DNA of 64,000 nucleotides from Stentor coeruleus (Eukaryota; Ciliophora; Heterotrichea; Heterotrichida; Stentoridae). The translations under genes were made by a program, and so were the position numbers. Every line of letters begins with the position of its first letter. Position 1 is the stretch's first letter. Below, piece by piece: positions 9,268-19,014 of this stretch. The stretch spans positions 1 to 64,000 of the forward strand of contig MPUH01000215.1 of assembly GCA_001970955.1 (NCBI GenBank), given 5' to 3'. The notes below the pieces were generated by a model, which had not been told where the DNA came from, ran no database searches, and saw only the letters and a list, made by a program, of their open reading frames with translations.

Positions 9268-10293
9268 TTAATTAGAACGATCTTTATTAAGTGCAAAAGT
9301 TACACCTTCTTTCGGGACAGGGTTTAAAAGTTCTCCAAATGTAGTAAGTCTAAGTGTCCGACTAGGTGAATAAAGAGGACTTGGGATTTGAGAACTCGAT
9401 AAAGATGTATAATATGATTTTTCAATACCTTTTTCTGCTGAAATCTGAGCTTGGCAAGATGCTATTTCTAATTGTACTCGATCCATCCTACTATACAAAG
9501 ATTCCGTTTTTTTCTTTATTTCCTTTTTTGGCTGAGGGGATGCTAAAAGACCTAAAACCCATTCATCTGATGAAGAAAATTCATATAAATAAGCCATAAA
9601 CTTGATTAAAATCTGTTGTATCTGTTCCTGCTTTTCCTCTTTTTCTTTATCCAAACTTAGGATTTTCCCTTCTAAATCATCTTGAAGGTATGCTTTAGAA
9701 CTACGAAAACTATCATTGTCTAGTGTTGAAATCATGCTTATTAATTTTTCATTTTCTGAATGCAGTCTTTTATTTTCAAAAATAAGTTCTTCAATATGAC
9801 AAGCTAAAGCAGATGATTCTTTTAATGATTCCTCAAGCTTTTTTTGTAGGTCGTTTATTGATAGTTGGAGAATCTTAACATGACTTCTTAACATGAGATT
9901 TTCTTGTTTTAAGTGACTAGCTTCTAATTTGCTTGACAAAGAAACATCCTTTTCTTGGATTAATTTCCTATCACTTTGCAATATATGGCTAGAATTCGAA
10001 AAATCCAAACTCGAATTAGACGACTTTCCACGCTTAACAATCGGACTTCTAATAATCTGCGCAGTCCCCTCCTCTCCAACTTTATCTACATCTACCATCA
10101 TCTTCTTTCTCCTAATATTCTGTTCACTTTTTTTTATCATTGGCGAACCTAAAGTTTCTAAATTCCCTTTACAATTAACAGTATTATAAGCTCCTTGACC
10201 AAAACTTTTAGTTCTATTAAGTCCTTTAATAAAGTTTTTATACGATACCGTCTTTTCTGCTAATTTTTCTGGATCTCTAACATTTGACTGCAT
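9268..10293 (-). CDS. Coiled-coil protein, unknown
   Basis: This is a 341-residue protein. Residues ~115-230 form a strong coiled coil (LKQENLMLRSHVKILQLSIN, ELIFENKRLHSENEKLISMI), preceded by a Ser/Lys-rich region and followed by a conserved-looking globular patch (FMAYLYEFSSSDEWVLGLL). An SPLYSPSRTLRLTTFGELL stretch close to the C-terminus may be a phosphorylation or docking motif. I do not recognise the family; a cytoskeletal or basal-body role is only a guess from the coiled coil. I take the ATG at 10293 (MQSNVRDPEKL) rather than one at 10335, because the latter would overlap the start of the divergent CDPK gene. With this choice the two ATGs face each other across 23 bp. Confidence 0.65.
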   Translation of the reverse strand: MQSNVRDPEKLAEKTVSYKNFIKGLNRTKSFGQGAYNTVNCKGNLETLGSPMIKKSEQNIRRKKMMVDVDKVGEEGTAQIIRSPIVKRGKSSNSSLDFSNSSHILQSDRKLIQEKDVSLSSKLEASHLKQENLMLRSHVKILQLSINDLQKKLEESLKESSALACHIEELIFENKRLHSENEKLISMISTLDNDSFRSSKAYLQDDLEGKILSLDKEKEEKQEQIQQILIKFMAYLYEFSSSDEWVLGLLASPQPKKEIKKKTESLYSRMDRVQLEIASCQAQISAEKGIEKSYYTSLSSSQIPSPLYSPSRTLRLTTFGELLNPVPKEGVTFALNKDRSN

Positions 10294-10316
10294 TTCTTGT
10301 TTGTATAAACAAAATA
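10294..10316. promoter_or_regulatory. 23-bp divergent spacer between two start codons
   Basis: Only 23 bp separate the ATGs of the coiled-coil gene and the CDPK gene. The 5' UTRs and promoter elements of both must be extremely short or lie inside the opposing coding sequences. Confidence 0.5.
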
Positions 10317-11777
10317 ATGGGTTGTGTTGGTTCAAAAAAGTCGATAAACGCTCATAAAACTTCTAAAAAAGGTGCCCAAGAAGTAAACATCACCCCTGCA
10401 ACATTCTTAACAAAGACTAAAGGTAAGCTTTCGAATAACTATACTATAGTAAAAAAGCTTGGCTCAGGTGCATTTGCTGATGTTCAGTTATGCGTATACA
10501 AGCCTTTGAATCAACAAAGAGCTGTAAAAATCATTCATAAAGCAGGACTTCATCATCAACAGATGGATGATGAGTATATGCTTAAAGAAATTTCAATACT
10601 TACGTCATTAGATCATCCGAATATTCTTAAGTGTTATGAGATTTTTGAAGATAGTTGGAAGTTTTATGTGTCTATGGATTACTGTGCAGGTGGAGAGTTG
10701 TTTGATAAAATTATTGAAATGAAGAAATTCAGTGAAGTACAAGCGGCTGAAATTATGTGTCAGTTACTTTCAGCCATTGCTTATTGCCATGATAAGATGG
10801 TGATACATAGAGATTTAAAGCCTGAGAATATATTACTTGAAGAGAAGCAAGGTAATTTAAGTATTAAGGTGGCGGACTTTGGAAGTTCTAGCTTTTTAGA
10901 CCCGAAGAGAAAATTAAGTGGATGTTTTGGTTCAGCTTATTATGTGGCTCCTGAAGTTTTGATTGGTGAGTATAATGAAAAGTGCGATATTTGGTCGGTT
11001 GGGGTTATTATGTATATACTACTCACAGGCAAGCCTCCTTATAATGGTCGTGATGAAAAAGTTATACTTGAACAAGTAAAAAACACCCCATTGCAGATTG
11101 ATAGAAGAGACTGGCCTAATCTAAGCTCAGAAGCTATTGATTTACTTCAACATTTACTCATTGTTATACCAAAAGATAGAATATCTGCTAAGGATGCACT
11201 AAATCACCAATGGATTAAAAATTTCAGAGAAGGAAGGGAATGTCCTGATTTAAAAGAATCCTTAGGCGAACTTAAAGGTTTCACTAGTTCTGCTAAATTG
11301 AAAAATGCAGTTCATATGTTCTTGGCAACTCAAGCCATTAACAACGAAGAATTAAAAGTACTTAAACAAGATTTCATTAATCTAGACAAAAACGGTGATG
11401 GTAAAATCAACTCAAGTGAACTACTAGCCCAATACATAAAAACAATGGACGAAGAAGAAGCTAAAGCAGCAGTTGAAAAAATCATGAATGAAGTTGATGC
11501 AAATCACAGTGGAGATATTGACTACACCGAATTCCTAACAGTATGCATGAACCAAAACAATGTAAATTCCCGAAAAAATCTTGAAGCAGCATTCAGATTA
11601 TTTGATAAAGATGGTAGTGGTGATATAACAGTTGATGAAATAAAAGCAATTTTAGGTTCAGGTCAAACTTTAGATATGCAAATATGGAATGATATTATAA
11701 GAGAAGTTGATCAAAATGGTGATGGGGTTATAGACTTAAAAGAGTTTTTGGTACTGATGACAAAGAACTTTAGATAG
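10317..11777 (+). CDS. Calcium-dependent protein kinase (CDPK)
   Basis: This 486-residue Ca2+-dependent Ser/Thr kinase has the classic plant/alveolate layout. MGCVGSKKS at the N-terminus fits N-myristoylation on Gly2 with palmitoylation on Cys3, implying membrane targeting. The kinase domain spans about 42-300, with GSGAFADV, the AVK lysine at 71, HRDLKPEN at 164-171, DFG at 187-189 and YYVAPEV. A junction helix follows, then four canonical EF-hands: DKNGDGKINSSEL, DANHSGDIDYTEF, DKDGSGDITVDEI and DQNGDGVIDLKEF. All catalytic and Ca2+-ligand residues look intact. The ATG at 10317 is chosen over one 33 bp upstream because only this start exposes the acylation motif. The gene ends in TAG, 17 bp before a convergent gene. 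Confidence 0.95.
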   Translation: MGCVGSKKSINAHKTSKKGAQEVNITPATFLTKTKGKLSNNYTIVKKLGSGAFADVQLCVYKPLNQQRAVKIIHKAGLHHQQMDDEYMLKEISILTSLDHPNILKCYEIFEDSWKFYVSMDYCAGGELFDKIIEMKKFSEVQAAEIMCQLLSAIAYCHDKMVIHRDLKPENILLEEKQGNLSIKVADFGSSSFLDPKRKLSGCFGSAYYVAPEVLIGEYNEKCDIWSVGVIMYILLTGKPPYNGRDEKVILEQVKNTPLQIDRRDWPNLSSEAIDLLQHLLIVIPKDRISAKDALNHQWIKNFREGRECPDLKESLGELKGFTSSAKLKNAVHMFLATQAINNEELKVLKQDFINLDKNGDGKINSSELLAQYIKTMDEEEAKAAVEKIMNEVDANHSGDIDYTEFLTVCMNQNNVNSRKNLEAAFRLFDKDGSGDITVDEIKAILGSGQTLDMQIWNDIIREVDQNGDGVIDLKEFLVLMTKNFR

Positions 11778-11794
11778 AAAATAGATAAATTAGA

Positions 11795-12916
11795 TTAAGG
11801 TAAAGGCATATACAAATATGTTGATACTAAAGCTTCATCTGGAGTATCATTATCCCCTGTGATATTTCTAAGTAAATCAATTTCCCCTTTTGCATAATCT
11901 AAAAACCTTGGTATTCTGTTGTTTATAAGCTGAAAATTACTATATACTGATATAAACCCTGACCCTCCTACTAAGACCAGAACTTGTTTACTTAGTCTAC
12001 CTATAAAATAACTTTGAATAGGCTCTTCATGACGATAAAAATTCCTAAAATTCTGGGAAATAAAATACAAACATCCATCTGAACTCCCTAAAACCGCAAT
12101 ATAGCTTTGGTTTAATAACAAAATATCAACAAAAATAGGCCGCTTTACAATTGAGGCTTCAAATAAAGGTATAAAATCAATATTCGACCCTTTAATTGTT
12201 GTTTGGAAAACATTCAGTTTACCTAATCCATTTGCCACAGCAATATGCGTATTATCAGATGATAATGATAAGATTATACAACTTGCTTCTTTGCTAAAAT
12301 TTTCAGTAATCAGATTCGAAGTATTTGAACGTTCAGGGTTTCCACCAGCTAAATATATAAGAGCATTACCATCTCCTCTTCCCCCTAAAACTATTTCATT
12401 ATTCGCTATAGCAAGTGATGTTACGTCTGTGTTGATATTCCAGTTATTTGAATACCTCCATACAACATTTTTTTTTAGATTTGGTTCAGGGATATAATAA
12501 CCAAGTCCACCATGAGATGTTCCTAAGATAATTTCAGTACCGGATTTACCTTCAAAAATAATGCATGCGCTTGGGTTGTAGATTAGAGATTGTGATAATA
12601 ATGGCGTCCATGATTCACTTTTGCCTTCGAGCTCGAAAAAGTAAGCCTTTGTTTCAAGTGTAAACACAATGATAATTACCTTAGAAAAATAGCTCACATA
12701 CTTGATTTTCACTATTGCTATTCCCCCAAGGCCTGCAGTGGTTTTAATTGGAAGATCTTCTCCGAGGCCATAGAGAGATAAAGTTCCTTCACATGTTCCT
12801 ATAGCAATATAATCAACCCCATCTACTCTTTCCATACAAATCCCATTAGCTAATATTCTTCCAAGAGGTGGAATGCCATAATCCGGGATCATAGGTATAG
12901 GAGAAAATTCATTCAT
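11795..12916 (-). CDS. Beta-propeller (WD/FG-GAP-like) protein, possibly ITFG2-like
   Basis: This 373-residue protein consists almost entirely of short beta-strand repeats of the propeller type. Examples are GVDYIAIGTCEGTLSLYGLG, SGTEIILGTSHGGLGYYIP, NNEIVLGGRGDGNALIYLAG, DNTHIAVANGLGKLNVF, SYIAVLGSSDGCLYFIS and KQVLVLVGGSGFISVYSN. The spacing gives about seven blades. The first repeat resembles the N-terminus of ITFG2, a subunit of the KICSTOR complex that anchors the mTORC1 brake GATOR1 to lysosomes, but this is a weak recollection rather than a demonstrated match. There is no other domain. The first in-frame ATG is at 12916; the frame extends upstream only from a GTG. It converges on the CDPK gene with 17 bp between stops. 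Confidence 0.6.
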   Translation of the reverse strand: MNEFSPIPMIPDYGIPPLGRILANGICMERVDGVDYIAIGTCEGTLSLYGLGEDLPIKTTAGLGGIAIVKIKYVSYFSKVIIIVFTLETKAYFFELEGKSESWTPLLSQSLIYNPSACIIFEGKSGTEIILGTSHGGLGYYIPEPNLKKNVVWRYSNNWNINTDVTSLAIANNEIVLGGRGDGNALIYLAGGNPERSNTSNLITENFSKEASCIILSLSSDNTHIAVANGLGKLNVFQTTIKGSNIDFIPLFEASIVKRPIFVDILLLNQSYIAVLGSSDGCLYFISQNFRNFYRHEEPIQSYFIGRLSKQVLVLVGGSGFISVYSNFQLINNRIPRFLDYAKGEIDLLRNITGDNDTPDEALVSTYLYMPLP

Positions 12917-12960
12917 AATTTCTAACTTTATATACACTACATATATTACTAATTATAATT

Positions 12961-13782
12961 TTACGATAAAAGCTTCTTAAAAACAGTTTTGAGATTTTTT
13001 TTAAATTTGCTCGTTAACCCATAAACAAGTGCATTAAAAAATCCATATAAAGCTGCCATACACCCTGATATTAAGTCCACATAATAATTAGAACTACCAT
13101 AAATAGTAATATAAATACGATGAAACATTGATGGACCAAAAGCTAAAAGCAATATAAAAGGGTACATTTTTAGTCTAGCCATAAGTTTTTTAACAAGTTT
13201 TTTGCTTTCAGAAAGATAGTTCTCAGACCATAATTTCCTATATACTTTTATATATAGAATAATATTCACAAAAAGCATTATTATCAAAGGACCATAAAAC
13301 TCAATACCCATCCACATTATTCCAAATTCATTTTCATGTAAAATCCAACACCATCCATATGAATTCCCATAACTATTTGTGATAAAAGGTAATGGAGTGA
13401 GTATAGCGGGAATAAAAAACGACATGGATATTAAAAACTTTTCTTTGCGAATAATATTTGTGTTTTCAAGGGCTATAACTTGGTAAAGGGAAAATGATAT
13501 TACACCTGTGATTAATAAACTTGCTAATTGTGAATAGTTTTGGATTATAGCTTGGGATAAACAGAAATATTCGCTTTCATACCCTGGAATTATAAAACCT
13601 AAATATGTTATACTGAGAGATGCGAAAAGATCAGCGATTGATAAATAGGTTACCATACGAAATGCATAAGTGTGAAGTTTTTTAAATAAGAAAGCTGATG
13701 ATATGATCATAATACATCCAAGTGCACTTAAACTACCACAAAATATAAGACTGATTAAGTGGGTCTCATCAGGGCTTGACAT
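12961..13782 (-). CDS. cAMP-receptor-like 7TM G-protein-coupled receptor
   Basis: This is a 273-residue seven-helix membrane protein. Hydrophobic helices are visible at about 9-31, 41-62, 80-100, 115-135, 155-180, 205-225 and 235-260. The short extracellular segment NSYGNSYGWCWIL before helix 5 carries the YGWCWI signature of the Dictyostelium cAMP-receptor/CRL family (class E GPCRs), and helix 2 has SIADLFASL. The C-terminus is short and Lys-rich (KFKKNLKTVFKKLL), so the long phosphorylated tail of cAR1 is missing. Ligand and G-protein partner are unknown. The ATG at 13782 is the first in frame and leaves a short extracellular N-terminus, normal for this group. Confidence 0.8.
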   Translation of the reverse strand: MSSPDETHLISLIFCGSLSALGCIMIISSAFLFKKLHTYAFRMVTYLSIADLFASLSITYLGFIIPGYESEYFCLSQAIIQNYSQLASLLITGVISFSLYQVIALENTNIIRKEKFLISMSFFIPAILTPLPFITNSYGNSYGWCWILHENEFGIMWMGIEFYGPLIIMLFVNIILYIKVYRKLWSENYLSESKKLVKKLMARLKMYPFILLLAFGPSMFHRIYITIYGSSNYYVDLISGCMAALYGFFNALVYGLTSKFKKNLKTVFKKLLS

Positions 13783-14025
13783 TAATAATTTATTGCATAG
13801 AAATTTTAATATTTTATTTTTTTAACTAGGAAGATACTTTTTGTTGTAATGATAAAATAGGGAATTTTATTATAAGGGTTGTGAGAGTTTATTGGAGTGT
13901 AAAATATTTAGAGTTTTTAATTTTGAAACTGATTTATTATAATAAACTATCATATGATTATTTAAAAAAATATATATATAGAGATACTATAAATCCTAAT
14001 ATATTTCAACTTTAATTAAAACTTT

Positions 14026-15126
14026 TTAAGAGTTATCTTCTTCAATAATCGATTCAAAATACTGGGGACGCATCCCAGATGATTTAGGTTGTATCCTTCT
14101 TCTACCTCTAGTCTCATCTATCCATTTCATAGGATTTTTCAATTGATTATTGATAAACTCAGACCATTTTTCAGGAGTAACATTATTATCCTGAGCTTCT
14201 TTATACAGTCTCTGTATAGAAATATTCTGCAAACACAATTTCCCAGAGTTTCTCCTCTTAAAAGCTAAACATAAAGAATAAAAATGTTTCTGCAAATCAA
14301 TCCCAGCACTCAAAACAGATTCTTCAACATCTTGTTTCCCTTCTTCATCAACACCAGACATAGCCGTAGCATCAGAAGATCCACTATAAAAACTTCCAAT
14401 ATCACTTGTAATCTCTTCAACTTTTCTATTAATTTCATTAACATCATTAGGAGAATTTTTTCTAAAAACAACATTTTGTAAAACTTCACTGCGATTTTTA
14501 AACTTTTCAACTTGTATTTTAATTTTCTCAAGTTCTTGTTTTTTAATGTTTATTTCCACTTCTTGATACCCAAGTTTATGTTCTTGACATAAAGCTTGTA
14601 ATCTATCAGCATAAATTCTTATACTAAGTGAGCCTTTGTAAGTTACAAGTAATGAGCTTAAGCTTTTAACAACATTTTCTGTCTCAGTTATATTATTGCT
14701 ATTTATTGTTTTCTGACAAAGTCTTGAGAATATTGATATATAATTCTTATCACCTGGTCTTAAATCTGTATTTTTAGTTAAGTCAAGTAAACAAGATTCT
14801 AATTTTTTCAGCTTAAATGTAACCTGTGCAATTAAACTTCCAGACTCAATGCTTTCAACTGATTCAGGTATTGTTGTACATAATTTAGAATGCTCTTCAA
14901 TTTTTTCAATAGATATAAGTTCTTGACAATTCATGCAATTCACATTCAAAATCTGCTCCTCGTCAATAGGGAAAACAATTTTTTGAGGTTCTCTGCTTAT
15001 ACGTAAAGTATCTTGTAAGTAACTTCCTTGTGATATTCTCCTACTTGTAGGTATAGATGATTGGCATTCTGATAATCTTAATGAAGATAACCCTTTAATG
15101 CTCTTTGAAGGTGAACTTAAAGACAT
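14026..15126 (-). CDS. C2HC zinc-finger and coiled-coil protein, unknown
   Basis: This is a 366-residue protein. An N-terminal Ser/Arg-rich disordered region (1-50) leads to a single zinc knuckle with ligands C64, C67, H79 and C83 (CMNCQELISIEKIEEHSKLC), the C2HC type seen in many ciliary and cytoskeletal proteins. A helical region follows, with a coiled coil at about 185-215 (KKQELEKIKIQVEKFKNRS). The C-terminus contains a compact helical segment (LYKEAQDNNVTPEKWSEFI) and a basic tail. I do not recognise the family. It lies 28 bp downstream of RAD51 in the same orientation; this spacing alone does not imply a shared function. Confidence 0.6.
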   Translation of the reverse strand: MSLSSPSKSIKGLSSLRLSECQSSIPTSRRISQGSYLQDTLRISREPQKIVFPIDEEQILNVNCMNCQELISIEKIEEHSKLCTTIPESVESIESGSLIAQVTFKLKKLESCLLDLTKNTDLRPGDKNYISIFSRLCQKTINSNNITETENVVKSLSSLLVTYKGSLSIRIYADRLQALCQEHKLGYQEVEINIKKQELEKIKIQVEKFKNRSEVLQNVVFRKNSPNDVNEINRKVEEITSDIGSFYSGSSDATAMSGVDEEGKQDVEESVLSAGIDLQKHFYSLCLAFKRRNSGKLCLQNISIQRLYKEAQDNNVTPEKWSEFINNQLKNPMKWIDETRGRRRIQPKSSGMRPQYFESIIEEDNS

Positions 15127-15154
15127 GAAAATTATATAATAACCAGATAATAAA

Positions 15155-16165
15155 TTAAGAGTCTGAAGAATCTATAATTCCACCTTCGTCTATAGCGTAA
15201 AAAGCTTCTGCTTCAGGAAGGTTTGGGGCGTCATAAACTTTCATTGCCCGACTTTCTCCTCTACCTTTACGTAAAGATAAACGGATAGTTGATGCATGGG
15301 CCATAATATGCCCACCAATAGGTTTTTTAGCATCAGCGATAAACACTGAACCTCCATCAACTTGTGCTACAACTTGGTTTGTATAAACAACAGCAATAGA
15401 ATATTCATCTGCAAGTCTTTGTAAACATCTCAAGAATTTCCCTAAATTATTTTGTCTAGATGCTAACTCACCTCTTCCTATATAATCAGTTCTATATAAA
15501 GCTGTAGCTGAATCAATTATAAGTAATGCATATCGACTTTCAGACATAATTGCAGTAGCTTGTATAAGTAATTGCATTTGATGATCAGAATTATAAGCTC
15601 TAGCAACACCAATGTTGTCTAATGTAGTCTTAGGATCAAGTCCAAATCTATTTGCTATAGAAATTATTCTTTCAGGTCTGAAAGTCCCTTCGGTGTCAAT
15701 ATAAATAACTTTACCTTCACCCCCTCCCATAGAATAAGGTAACTGGGCTGTAACAGCTAAAGTATGACAAATTTGTGTTTTACCTGTTCTGAATTCTCCA
15801 AAGATTTCGGTTAATGAACCTGATTCTATACCCCCACCTAAAAGTTTATCTAATGATGATGATCCTGTTGTTAAGTAAATTAATTGTTTTCTTTCTTCGT
15901 GAACTGCTGTTGCTGTTATAAAACCCATTGGGAAGAATTTATGACATAATTCTAGAAGTTTATCAGCTTTGTTATCAGAAATACCTTTAACTGCGGATAT
16001 AGTTTTTTTTGTTGCCATTGCTATTGATTCAATTGAATGGAAACCGGCTTCTTGAAGTTTGGAAATATCTGATTGGGTTATCCCATGCTCTTTTAGTTTT
16101 TGTAATGAGATTGGCCCACTTTCTGTATTGTTGTCTTGACGATTTAAATCCCGCGCTGATAACAT
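15155..16165 (-). CDS. RAD51: RAD51 recombinase
   Basis: This is a 336-residue RecA-fold strand-exchange protein for homologous recombination. Residues 1-75 hold the N-terminal helix-hairpin-helix domain. Walker A is GEFRTGKT at 123-130 and Walker B is LLIID at 214-218. The segments [19 protein letters not shown] and [21 protein letters not shown] are family hallmarks. NQVVAQVDG is the RAD51 form of the L2 region, where DMC1 has NQM-type sequence, so I call RAD51 and not DMC1. Length matches the family (about 339). The ATG at 16165 gives the expected N-terminus. It lies alone on a 540-bp upstream region whose composition follows the G-poor/C-rich rule on the sense strand. Confidence 0.95.
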   Translation of the reverse strand: MLSARDLNRQDNNTESGPISLQKLKEHGITQSDISKLQEAGFHSIESIAMATKKTISAVKGISDNKADKLLELCHKFFPMGFITATAVHEERKQLIYLTTGSSSLDKLLGGGIESGSLTEIFGEFRTGKTQICHTLAVTAQLPYSMGGGEGKVIYIDTEGTFRPERIISIANRFGLDPKTTLDNIGVARAYNSDHQMQLLIQATAIMSESRYALLIIDSATALYRTDYIGRGELASRQNNLGKFLRCLQRLADEYSIAVVYTNQVVAQVDGGSVFIADAKKPIGGHIMAHASTIRLSLRKGRGESRAMKVYDAPNLPEAEAFYAIDEGGIIDSSDS

Positions 16166-16710
16166 TGAATTTATATTTTAAAATATAATTATTTGATTGA
16201 GAATATGCCCCCTTTGATATGATAAAAAAAGTGATATGGTGAATGGTGGGGTGAAAGGGTGAAAGGATGGAAGGTTGGGTTTGTGAAAGTGATGAAAAAG
16301 TGAAATTTGTTTTTGTAGGGTTGATGTTGTATTTGGATTTTTGTTATGATTATTTATAAGGTTTTAAATATGTCCTAAAAAAGCTCAAGTTATTATATAG
16401 CATTTTTTATTACTATTTATTTATACTATAGATTTCATTCTAAAGACTACAGGTTAATAAAAAAAAAGTCTCCAAAAAAATCACCACGATTTCTTTACTA
16501 TATTTCCATTATTCAACTGCCTGATAAAATCTTAAATTAATAAAGCCCATATTTATCTTATCATTTCGATGAAGAACATTATTCCCTTAATTCAAAGCCT
16601 AAAACCTTCAATAATTTTCCATCAAAAAAATTTTTTTACCCTATACAAATAAACCATTCTTCCTAATTAACTTCACAAAAAAATTTGTTTTTTAATTTAA
16701 TAATGATAAA
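16166..16710. other. Intergenic region between RAD51 and a small gene
   Basis: About 545 bp without a gene. 16200-16360 is G-rich and C-poor on the + strand (upstream of minus-strand RAD51). 16430-16700 is C-rich and G-poor on the + strand (downstream of the next minus-strand gene). The switch is near 16400. Nothing else is visible. Confidence 0.5.
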
Positions 16711-17277
16711 TTAATATATATTGCAGCATTTAGCTTCCTTCAAACCCTTATGCTCATATATAAATCTTTCCTGCAACTCCTGCAGTTCACGTTTTAAAAC
16801 ATATTTTTCTTGTTCAACTATAGCAAGTTCTTCTAAATTTTCTACTAAAACGCTTTGAGTCTTCCTATGTTGTTGTCTAAGTGTTGATATATCTTTAATC
16901 CTCATACCAATATTCAATTCACCCTTTGCATTAAATGATTGGTTATTAACTTGACAATTATTATCTCTTGAACTAGGTTTATTGCTTATGCATTCAAGAT
17001 CTATTGGAGACTGAGCTAGTTTACCTTTGGTAAGCTCTAGTAAGTATCTTGATGTATGTTTAAAACTCATCATTTTATCTGAAACTTTTCTTATTAGGTC
17101 TCTATTTTTGTATTTTATTTTCTCTATCTGCTCATCGTCTTTTATCATATCACTGACAGAACTTTTTAGTGAACAAGAAGAACTTTCACTTTCTGAAAGG
17201 ATTATCGGGGTTCTTCTATCTTTTTGTATGTAGCTTTTTGTTTTTACTTCACGAGCAGTGTGAAATGATAGTGACAT
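16711..17277 (-). CDS. Small coiled-coil protein, unknown
   Basis: This is a 188-residue protein, Ser/Lys-rich in the first 60 residues (SESESSSCSLKSSVSDM) with a strong coiled coil at the C-terminus (about 135-180, ENLEELAIVEQEKYVLKREL). It ends in KCCNIY. The two adjacent cysteines close to the end might be lipid-modified, but they do not form a CaaX box. I do not recognise it. Support for a real gene is the continuous frame, ATG and TAA, and its placement between genes in the same orientation. Confidence 0.5.
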   Translation of the reverse strand: MSLSFHTAREVKTKSYIQKDRRTPIILSESESSSCSLKSSVSDMIKDDEQIEKIKYKNRDLIRKVSDKMMSFKHTSRYLLELTKGKLAQSPIDLECISNKPSSRDNNCQVNNQSFNAKGELNIGMRIKDISTLRQQHRKTQSVLVENLEELAIVEQEKYVLKRELQELQERFIYEHKGLKEAKCCNIY

Positions 17278-17555
17278 TTAATGTTTATCAGTGTGGAATT
17301 TTAGAAAAAGAAAGAAAATGACTGATTAAAAAAAAAATTCTCTGAAGAAATGGGTAAAAATAATAACATCAGCGAGATAGTTTTTATAAATAAACCTAAT
17401 CATGCAAAATAATATTCCCCATCACCTTTACAAATCAATTAAACTATAAAATAAACCAATCTCCTCTTCATCATCTCTTATAAATATTCCAACATTCCAA
17501 TATCTCTAATTCCATAATTACTAAAAAGCAAGCTAATTTTTTTCTGCAAGTTTCA

Positions 17556-18953
17556 TTACTCATAATCCCTAGGAGTATCACAAGGTGTCTTACATGTTGG
17601 GCAAACTTTATTCCTTCTAAGCCAATTATCAACACAATCAGTATGAAAAATATGTACTAAATAAAAATTACAGCAAGGTAAAGCTCTAACTTGATTCCCA
17701 GCTTCAAAGTCATTCATACAAATAAGACACGATTTCTGTTCACAATTTGAAGGTATAACATCAAGGACAAATACTGGTAATGTACTTATTAAAGTTTCAC
17801 TAAACTCTTCAGTAAGTTGTTTCATTGAATCAAGCATTGTAAGTATCTGTCTAAGTATAAGCCTATTATTTCTAGGTGCAGATGCCCTTTGTTGCCTTCT
17901 TTCTTCTCTTCGACTAATCCCTTTTCCATCATAAAATATTACAGTTGAATCAGAAACAATACCTTGATTTGGAACAGCTTCAAGGACTTTAAATTCAATT
18001 CCTGCTATAGAAAGGGTTTTACCTGGATATAAAGATCGATTCCATCCTTTTAAATGAGGCATTAGATAACAATTTACGATATTTTGGACTAGAGTTGTTG
18101 CGTCTAGATTTTTAAGAGAATTTGGGAGATCTTCGAAATATGGGACCATTTTCACTCTTTCTAAAGGTGGTGATGGGGATGGGTTGAAGATGATTTGACT
18201 TTCTTGGGTTATAAGACCATTCCAAGGTTCAGATTTGGAAATAATGCATTCTAAACCGTTTATTATGAGGAGCTGGTCTTCGTGGATATGACGGGTGGAA
18301 CGAAAATATGGAAGGACTAAGCTTTCAAAAACTTCTTCTGATATTATATGTGGGGCTAGAGGGGTTACTTCTATTTTGGTAATGTTTTTGTCTGAAAGCA
18401 TTTTGTAACAGAAAATTTGGGTTTTTCTTGTGACGAAGCCTTGGTCTGGGTTGCAGTTGAGTATTTTAAAGTGACAATTATTGCACTTAAAAAGATCTTT
18501 GTTGCTAATGCATCGTAATTTGTTAGTGAAATAAGGATCTAAATACCCTCTAAATACAGCATTAAAGTCTAAAGTTGAGTTCTGTAATATATCAGAAGGT
18601 ATTCCCCTTTCGAAAATTCCAATGCTGATACTCTCAAGCTCAGCTACTTCAGCATATCTTTTTGAGCTACAAATATCAAAAGATTCCCAGAACGTCCTAA
18701 ACATCGGTTGTCTTAAATCCTCAGTACCAAGTCTTGAAGATAAAACCCCACAAGGACATACAGTTTTCTGACATAATCCTCCATCAAAATTTTCTCTTCC
18801 ACACTTCTGGCAATTGAACATTGGGGTAAAAGCTTTCGGTTTCTTTGTTAAAACAAATGGACAAATACCCATTGTTGCCTTTCTTGAATCAGGATAGGAA
18901 TGTGTACCAATTTGCACTTCCACAATAGAAGGCCTTTGTGTATTATTCCCCAT
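17556..18953 (-). CDS. RING-H2 protein with p97/Cdc48-N-like repeats
   Basis: This is a 465-residue putative E3 ubiquitin ligase. The C-terminus (about 412-457) is a RING-H2 finger: CLIC, ALPCCNF, HIFHTDC, and CPTC. Before it are three diverged repeats of about 70-80 residues. They share a pattern of LxPYF...GD/K...(I/E)FKVLxxxPxxGxVxxxTxIF-type segments, best seen in the third (SIAGIEFKVLEAVPNQGIVS). This pattern recalls the second half of the N domain of p97/Cdc48. An N-terminal Cys cluster (CQKCGRENFDGGLC...CPCG) could bind zinc. I start at 18953, which gives MGNNTQRPS, a possible myristoylation site. An ATG at 19013 would sit 1 bp from the upstream gene's stop and add a low-complexity leader. 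Target and partner are unknown. Confidence 0.7.
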   Translation of the reverse strand: MGNNTQRPSIVEVQIGTHSYPDSRKATMGICPFVLTKKPKAFTPMFNCQKCGRENFDGGLCQKTVCPCGVLSSRLGTEDLRQPMFRTFWESFDICSSKRYAEVAELESISIGIFERGIPSDILQNSTLDFNAVFRGYLDPYFTNKLRCISNKDLFKCNNCHFKILNCNPDQGFVTRKTQIFCYKMLSDKNITKIEVTPLAPHIISEEVFESLVLPYFRSTRHIHEDQLLIINGLECIISKSEPWNGLITQESQIIFNPSPSPPLERVKMVPYFEDLPNSLKNLDATTLVQNIVNCYLMPHLKGWNRSLYPGKTLSIAGIEFKVLEAVPNQGIVSDSTVIFYDGKGISRREERRQQRASAPRNNRLILRQILTMLDSMKQLTEEFSETLISTLPVFVLDVIPSNCEQKSCLICMNDFEAGNQVRALPCCNFYLVHIFHTDCVDNWLRRNKVCPTCKTPCDTPRDYE

Positions 18954-19014
18954 ATATATTATTAATTTCTTATATAAACAAAAAAATTCAATAATATCTA
19001 AAAAAATGCTCATT

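Noticed and set aside
15155-16165. DMC1 instead of RAD51
   Set aside because: The L2 region reads NQVVAQVDG, the RAD51 form.
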